Made by a program: the position numbers and the translations under genes. Below are positions 59,869 through 64,000 of a stretch of 64,000 nucleotides of DNA, piece after piece. The stretch is from G016756615 sp050958605. GTDB lineage: Bacteria; Pseudomonadota; Alphaproteobacteria; Rhizobiales; Rhizobiaceae. The notes beneath the pieces are model-generated. The model worked only from the letters and a program-made list of their open reading frames with translations, was not told the origin of the DNA and ran no database searches. Location: NCBI RefSeq assembly GCF_050958605.1, contig NZ_JBJHDO010000005.1, positions 186,001 through 250,000 on the forward strand, written 5' to 3'. How positions within the stretch are numbered: the stretch's first letter is position 1; every line of letters starts with the position of its first letter.

Positions 59869-60363
59869 GTGAGACCATTGGCCTGCATCTCGAGAGTACT
59901 CTTCTGGATATCGGCCTACGTGTGCCTCCCAGTGATCATGGTCGTGCTGACGGCGGACGTCACCCTGCGCTTCGGTTTCAATTCGCCGATCAGGTGGGCG
60001 CAGGAGTTCGCTTCCATCCTGCTATTCGTGTCGATCGTTCTGGCGCTGCCGGAATCCTGGATCAAGGGCGCCCACGTCAGGGCCGACTTCCTTCAGCATC
60101 TCATCTCAATGGCTGCGCGGGAGGCCTTCGCGCGGCTGGCGTGGTTCCTCGTCCTCGCCGTATCCGTCGTGATCCTCTGGCAGTGCTGGCGCGACGTCCA
60201 GTACATGGTCCTGATCGACGAGAGCACGCCCGAACTTTATGTGCCGCTGGCCTACCTGCGCGGAGTGCTGGCACTGGGCGCCGCATTGTCCGGGCTCATC
60301 GCCATCGCCAAACTGCTGAGCCGCCGGCCGATCGCCGACGAGGCGGAAGGAACAGAGCCGTGA
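59869..60363 (+). CDS. dctQ: TRAP transporter small permease (DctQ family)
   Basis: A 164-residue inner-membrane protein with four hydrophobic segments. The DctQ hallmark is visible as LRFGFNSPIRWAQEFASILLFVSIVLALPESWIKGAHVRADFL. A GTG start at 59869 is preceded by AGGAGGAGG. Its stop overlaps the large-permease start as GTGA. DctQ is thought to scaffold the large subunit in the membrane. Confidence 0.9.
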   Translation: MRPLACISRVLFWISAYVCLPVIMVVLTADVTLRFGFNSPIRWAQEFASILLFVSIVLALPESWIKGAHVRADFLQHLISMAAREAFARLAWFLVLAVSVVILWQCWRDVQYMVLIDESTPELYVPLAYLRGVLALGAALSGLIAIAKLLSRRPIADEAEGTEP

Positions 60364-61655
60364 CCTATCTCGGATATATCGGCTTCGCGGCGCTCATCGC
60401 GATGATCGCCGCCGGCATCCCGATCGGACTCGGCCTCATGGTCGTCGGTCTCGCCGGCCTTGCGATCGTCGGCAACATCGACACAGCCATGACGCAGTCT
60501 ACCATCGCGTTCTGGTCGGAGGGGACGAAGTTCGTTCTCGTCTCGCTCCCCTTCTACGTGCTGATGGGCAATCTGATCTACCACACCGGCATCGCGCGGA
60601 ACCTGTTCAAGACCGCCTCCAACTGGCTGGGCTGGCTGCCGGGCGGACTGGGTATCGCCTCGGTGTTCGCCTGTGCCGGTTTCGGCGCGGTCAGCGGCTC
60701 GAGCACTGCGACCGCCCGAACCATGGGCGCGATCGTCATTCCTGAGATGCGCCGCTACGGGTACGGCATGCGCCTGGCCACCGGGGTGATGTCGTCGGCC
60801 GGCACGCTCGGCATCCTTATCCCGCCGAGCATTATCCTGATTTTCTACGGATTGCTCACGGAAACCTCCGTCGGCAAGCTGTTCATCGCCGGCATAATTC
60901 CGGGCTTCCTCATTGCCTGCATCTTTGCGGCGATCGTGCTGGCGATCTCGATCATCGATCCCTCCCAAGGGGGCAAGCGCGAGCCGGCCGAAGCGGTCAG
61001 CTGGCGCGACCGCATCGATTCCCTTGCCTATATCCTGCCGGTGCTGGCGATCTTCGCGTCGATCTTCGGTGGTCTCTATCTCGGCGTCTTCACGCCAACC
61101 GAATCTGCGGTGTTCGGTGTCGTCGCCGTACTGATATACGGCGCGCTCACGCGCAGCCTCACTGTTGAGGCGATCCGCGCGTCACTGGCCGACGCCGCGC
61201 TGGTGACCGCCATGCTCTTCCTGATCATCGTCGGCGGCATGCTGTTCACCCGCTTTCTCGCCCAGACCGGATTCACCGCTTCGATCGTTCAGCTGATCGT
61301 CTCGCTCGATCTGTCCTATGTCGAGTTTATCATAGCCATCACGCTGCTGTATCTGGTCCTCGGCTGCGTGCTCGACCTGTTCGGCATGCTTATCCTGACG
61401 GTTCCGATCCTCTTCCCGCTCGCCATGCAGCTTGGCATCGACCCCGTGTGGTTCGGCATCTATGTGGTGATCGTGGCCGAGATCGGGCTCGTGACACCGC
61501 CCCTCGGCGTCAATGTCTTCGTGATCCACACGGTGGCGCGCGACGTGCCGCTTGGTCAGATATTCAGAGGCTGCCTTCCCTTCGTTGTAGGGCTGCTGCT
61601 GTTCGTGGCGATCATGGCTATCTGGCCACAGGTCGTTCTCTACCTGGTCAACTAG
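60360..61655 (+). CDS. dctM: TRAP transporter large permease (DctM family)
   Basis: A 431-residue polytopic permease of the DctM/ion-transporter superfamily with about twelve hydrophobic segments. Motifs are VFACAGFGAVSGSSTATARTMGAI, GTLGILIPPSIILIFYG, and LFGMLILTVPILFPLAMQLGIDPVWFGI. The GTG at 60360 overlaps the dctQ stop. It is the sodium-coupled channel of the importer. The hairpin at 61692-61722 follows. Confidence 0.92.
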   Translation: MTYLGYIGFAALIAMIAAGIPIGLGLMVVGLAGLAIVGNIDTAMTQSTIAFWSEGTKFVLVSLPFYVLMGNLIYHTGIARNLFKTASNWLGWLPGGLGIASVFACAGFGAVSGSSTATARTMGAIVIPEMRRYGYGMRLATGVMSSAGTLGILIPPSIILIFYGLLTETSVGKLFIAGIIPGFLIACIFAAIVLAISIIDPSQGGKREPAEAVSWRDRIDSLAYILPVLAIFASIFGGLYLGVFTPTESAVFGVVAVLIYGALTRSLTVEAIRASLADAALVTAMLFLIIVGGMLFTRFLAQTGFTASIVQLIVSLDLSYVEFIIAITLLYLVLGCVLDLFGMLILTVPILFPLAMQLGIDPVWFGIYVVIVAEIGLVTPPLGVNVFVIHTVARDVPLGQIFRGCLPFVVGLLLFVAIMAIWPQVVLYLVN

Positions 61656-61691
61656 CGGCTTGGCGAATTCCTTCGGATGCTGACCGCAAGC

Positions 61692-61722
61692 ATGCCGGCC
61701 GCGCGATGGCCGCGTCCGGCAT
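61692..61722. terminator. Hairpin after the TRAP genes, possible terminator
   Basis: ATGCCGG (61692-61698) and CCGGCAT (61716-61722) form a 7-base stem extended by four more pairs (CGCG with CGCG) after one mismatch, around a 7-base loop. Only a loosely pyrimidine-rich CTCTTCAT follows. It may terminate, or attenuate before the hydrolase gene, which begins 22 bases later on the same strand. Confidence 0.42.
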
Positions 61723-61743
61723 CTCTTCATACAGGATGATGTC

Positions 61744-62598
61744 ATGAAACTCGCGAGCTACAGCGTGGCCGACGCCACCACATATGGTCTGCTCTCCGCC
61801 GACGGGACGGGGCTGATCGACTTGAAGGCACGGTTTCCGGAAGCGCCGACGCTAAAGGCGCTGATGTCCGCACCGGACTGGCAATCCAAGTTGGAAAAAC
61901 TTGATGAGGCCGCCGAGCACCGGCTTGAGGACGTCCGGTTTCTCCCCGTGATACCGGATCCGGACAAGATATTGTGCATCGGAATAAACTACGCCGGACA
62001 CGTCAAGGAGACCGGCCGCGAAATGCCCGACAAGCCCATGGTGTTCGTGCGCTTTGCCAACTCGCAGATCGGGCACTGCCAACCCATGCTGCGGCCGAAG
62101 GTCTCGGAGCGCTTCGATTTTGAAGGGGAACTCGCGATCGTCATCGGAAGGACGGCACGCTATGTCAGTCCCGAGGAGGCGCTTGCCTGTATCGCCGGTT
62201 ACAGCTGCTATAACGACGGCAGCGTCCGCGACTGGCAGCGACATACCACGCAGTTTACTCCGGGCAAGAATTTTCCGGCGACCGGGGCTTTCGGCCCCTG
62301 GCTGGTGACTCGCGATGAGGTCGGTGAGATCGGCCCACAGAGAATCGTTACCCGCTTGAACGGCGATGTGGTCCAGCAGGCGACCTTTGAGGATCTCATT
62401 TTTGGGGTGCAGGAGCTTGTATCCTACTGCTCCGCGTTTACGCTGCTCCAACCGGGGGACGTCATAATCACAGGTACCCCAGCCGGGGTCGGAGCCTTCC
62501 GTACACCGCCTAAATGGTTGAAAGAAGGAGATACGGTCGAAGTCGAGATCGATTGTGTCGGAGTTCTACGAAACACCGTCGTTGACGAACACATTTAA
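61744..62598 (+). CDS. Fumarylacetoacetate hydrolase-family protein
   Basis: A 284-residue FAH-fold hydrolase, decarboxylase or isomerase. The metal-binding region is ILCIGINYAGHVKETG, FDFEGELAIVIG (Glu ligands) and CYNDGSVRDWQRH (Asp ligand). Enzymes of this family cut acylpyruvates or hydrate/decarboxylate 2-oxo-dienoic acids. It follows the TRAP genes, so it probably acts on the imported acid or a ring-cleavage product. The substrate is unknown. Confidence 0.87.
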   Translation: MKLASYSVADATTYGLLSADGTGLIDLKARFPEAPTLKALMSAPDWQSKLEKLDEAAEHRLEDVRFLPVIPDPDKILCIGINYAGHVKETGREMPDKPMVFVRFANSQIGHCQPMLRPKVSERFDFEGELAIVIGRTARYVSPEEALACIAGYSCYNDGSVRDWQRHTTQFTPGKNFPATGAFGPWLVTRDEVGEIGPQRIVTRLNGDVVQQATFEDLIFGVQELVSYCSAFTLLQPGDVIITGTPAGVGAFRTPPKWLKEGDTVEVEIDCVGVLRNTVVDEHI

Positions 62599-62660
62599 AG
62601 CTCGACGTGACCCGATCGGCTGGCAGGCCGGCAGGCTACAACCTCGCCCAGGGCGTGCAA

Positions 62661-63137
62661 CTACGCCTCCAGCATGGGCAGGACGGTCGATTGTTTCACT
62701 TGTCCCAGCGCGAAGCTCGATTCGATGGATGCCACGCCCTCCAACCGCGTCAGTTTCTGCTTGAGGAAAGTCTCGTAGGCGGGCAAGTCCTTCACCACGA
62801 TGCGCAACAGGAAGTCGCGCTGGCCTGTCATGAGATAGCAATCCACGATCTCCGGCCAGCGCTCCACCGCCGCGGCGAAGCGGTCGAGTTCCTCTTCGCG
62901 CTGGCGCTCGAGCTTGATCGAGGCAAAGACGCTAATCGGAAGCCCGACCTTGGTCTGGTCGACGACGGCGACATAACCTTTGATCACCCCGGCAGCCTCG
63001 AGCAGCCGGACACGGCGCGCGCAAGGGGAGGGCGACAGCCCGGCTTTCTGACCGAGCTGTTCCGTTGTCAGTCGGGCATCCTGCTGCAAGGCGACGAGCA
63101 GCTTGCGATCAGTGGCGTCGATTTCGGCTTTTGGCAT
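62661..63137 (-). CDS. Lrp/AsnC-family transcriptional regulator
   Basis: A 158-residue regulator. The N-terminal helix-turn-helix (ATDRKLLVALQQDARLTTEQLGQKAGLSPSPCARRVRLLE) is followed by the amino-acid-binding RAM domain (VDCYLMTGQRDFLLRIVVKDLPAYE). It is divergent from the E1-like gene at 63265 with a 127-base gap. That arrangement is typical of local Lrp-type activators answering an amino acid. In Pseudomonas putida, MdeR is an Lrp-type regulator of methionine gamma-lyase and an E1-like protein (MdeB). Confidence 0.9.
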   Translation of the reverse strand: MPKAEIDATDRKLLVALQQDARLTTEQLGQKAGLSPSPCARRVRLLEAAGVIKGYVAVVDQTKVGLPISVFASIKLERQREEELDRFAAAVERWPEIVDCYLMTGQRDFLLRIVVKDLPAYETFLKQKLTRLEGVASIESSFALGQVKQSTVLPMLEA

Positions 63138-63264
63138 GGAAGGGTCTCGAATCTAGAAATGTTAGCTGGCAGAGCCACATTAGCGCCAGCGTGCCGTCGA
63201 GAATAGCTACGATCACTCCGACACTCCCGCTAAGGTCGAACAGACCAGTTGGAGGACTTTGGGA

Positions 63265-64000
63265 ATGGACGAGAGGCTGGCTTACCTCGCCGAGCTCGAA
63301 AAGAAGGTGTTGTGGCTCTCGACTTGGATGATCCACAACGCCAACCATCAACGACCGAACGAGGACGGTCTCAAGGTCGGCGGCCATCAGGCGTCGTCGG
63401 CGTCGCTCGCAACGATCATGACCGCGCTCTACTTCGCCGTGCTCAGGCCGGAGGACAGGGTGGCAGTCAAACCGCATGCCAGCCCCGTTTTCCACGCCAT
63501 TCAGTACCTTCTCGGCAACCAGACACAGGAGAAGCTCGAGGCTTTCCGGGCCTACAAGGGCGCCCAGTCCTATCCTTCGCGCACCAAGGATGTCGACGAT
63601 GTCGACTTCTCGACCGGCTCTGTCGGGCTTGGTGTGGCGCAGACACTTTTCGCCGCGCTCGTCCAAGATTATCTCGGTGCCAAGGGTTTGCTGAAGGACC
63701 GCGCCGAAGGCCGAATGGTGGCCCTGATCGGCGATGCCGAAATGGACGAGGGCAACATTTTCGAAGCCCTGCTCGAGGGCTGGAAACATGGCCTGCGCAA
63801 TACCTGGTGGGTGGTCGACTACAACAGACAGAGCCTCGATGCCGTTGTCCGCGAGGGCCTCTGGGAGCGGTTCGAGGTCATGTTCCGGAATTTCGGCTGG
63901 GATGTGGTCGTTCTCAAATACGGCTCCCTGCTCCAGGCCGCCTTCGCAGAGCCCGGCGGTGAACGGCTCCGCGAATGGATCGATAATTGTCCAAATCAGC
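63265..64000 (+). CDS. Pyruvate-dehydrogenase-E1-like (homodimeric, transketolase-fold) protein, cut by window end
   Basis: The first 245 residues of a thiamine-diphosphate E1 component of the AceE/MdeB type. The N-terminus has GGHQASSASLATIMTALYF and VKPHASPVFHAIQYLLG. The cofactor motif GDAEMDEGN is followed by WWVVDYNRQSLDAV. GGAGG stands about 11 bases before the ATG at 63265. The frame is open to the last base of the window, so the C-terminal part is missing. It would decarboxylate a 2-oxo acid (pyruvate or 2-oxobutyrate); the divergent Lrp gene favours an amino-acid-derived substrate. Confidence 0.86.
   Translation, partial: MDERLAYLAELEKKVLWLSTWMIHNANHQRPNEDGLKVGGHQASSASLATIMTALYFAVLRPEDRVAVKPHASPVFHAIQYLLGNQTQEKLEAFRAYKGAQSYPSRTKDVDDVDFSTGSVGLGVAQTLFAALVQDYLGAKGLLKDRAEGRMVALIGDAEMDEGNIFEALLEGWKHGLRNTWWVVDYNRQSLDAVVREGLWERFEVMFRNFGWDVVVLKYGSLLQAAFAEPGGERLREWIDNCPNQ

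Noticed and set aside
1..64000. CRISPR arrays, tRNA or rRNA genes, prophage
   Set aside because: No regularly spaced repeats, no tRNA cloverleaf or rRNA segments, and no phage structural genes or integrase were seen on reading through. A dedicated tRNA search was not possible here.

Overview
The window is GC-rich (roughly 60% or more by eye) and dense with catabolic operons. It carries two complete branched-chain-amino-acid-type (Liv) ABC importers, one ribose-type ABC importer, one TRAP importer, and many CoA-thioester and amide-hydrolysis enzymes, each set with its own regulator. This gene style, GTG/TTG starts, ATGA gene overlaps and Tat-type leaders on binding proteins fit an alphaproteobacterium of the Hyphomicrobiales (Mesorhizobium/Phyllobacteriaceae-like). 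That assignment is an inference from style, not from a marker gene. No rRNA, tRNA, CRISPR array or intact mobile element was seen.

Layout. (1) 0-12.7 kb: a nitrogen-compound catabolic island. The plus strand has an M20 amidohydrolase, a flavin monooxygenase, an agmatinase-family ureohydrolase, a nitrilase-family amidase and a LuxR-type regulator. The minus strand has a Liv importer followed by two dehydrogenases. A 14-bp motif (type GTGAC-N4-GTCAC) recurs in front of three of its transcription units. (2) 12.7-14.7 kb: a decayed strip with a ParD antitoxin, a frameshifted ParE toxin and a transposase scrap. (3) 14.7-26.3 kb: an acyl-CoA island with paired acyl-CoA dehydrogenases, enoyl-CoA hydratase, a Liv importer, an acyl-CoA ligase, a TetR regulator and an enoyl reductase. 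(4) 26.3-27.6 kb: a RES/Xre toxin-antitoxin pair. (5) 27.9-31.4 kb: a lipid-linked sugar cassette (GT87, GT2, YdjC deacetylase, GtrA).

(6) 31.8-43.8 kb: a ribose-type ABC importer joined to hydantoinase A/B, a cupin, an AruI-like thiamine-diphosphate enzyme and a second M20 N-carbamoyl hydrolase. A convergent LysR regulator follows, and a T-N11-A palindrome lies in front of the first gene. This looks like uptake and ring-opening of a cyclic ureide or lactam followed by 2-oxo-acid decarboxylation.

(7) 44.0-58.4 kb: a degradation island for a beta-methyl-branched acyl-CoA. It has a split biotin-dependent carboxylase (carboxyltransferase and 71-residue biotin carrier on one strand, biotin carboxylase 7 kb away on the other), a methylglutaconyl-CoA hydratase-like enzyme, an HMG-CoA-lyase-like enzyme, acyl-CoA ligase, SDR, MaoC, a type III CoA-transferase, an unusual acyl-CoA dehydrogenase, DUF2889, EthD, Old Yellow Enzyme and a cupin. 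All three divergent promoters of the island carry one shared palindrome (AACAAACGTTTGTT and two variants), which marks a single regulon probably run by the TetR protein at 49.1 kb. (8) 58.7-62.6 kb: a TRAP importer and a fumarylacetoacetase-family hydrolase. (9) 62.7-64 kb: an Lrp regulator divergent from a pyruvate-dehydrogenase-E1-like gene cut by the window end.
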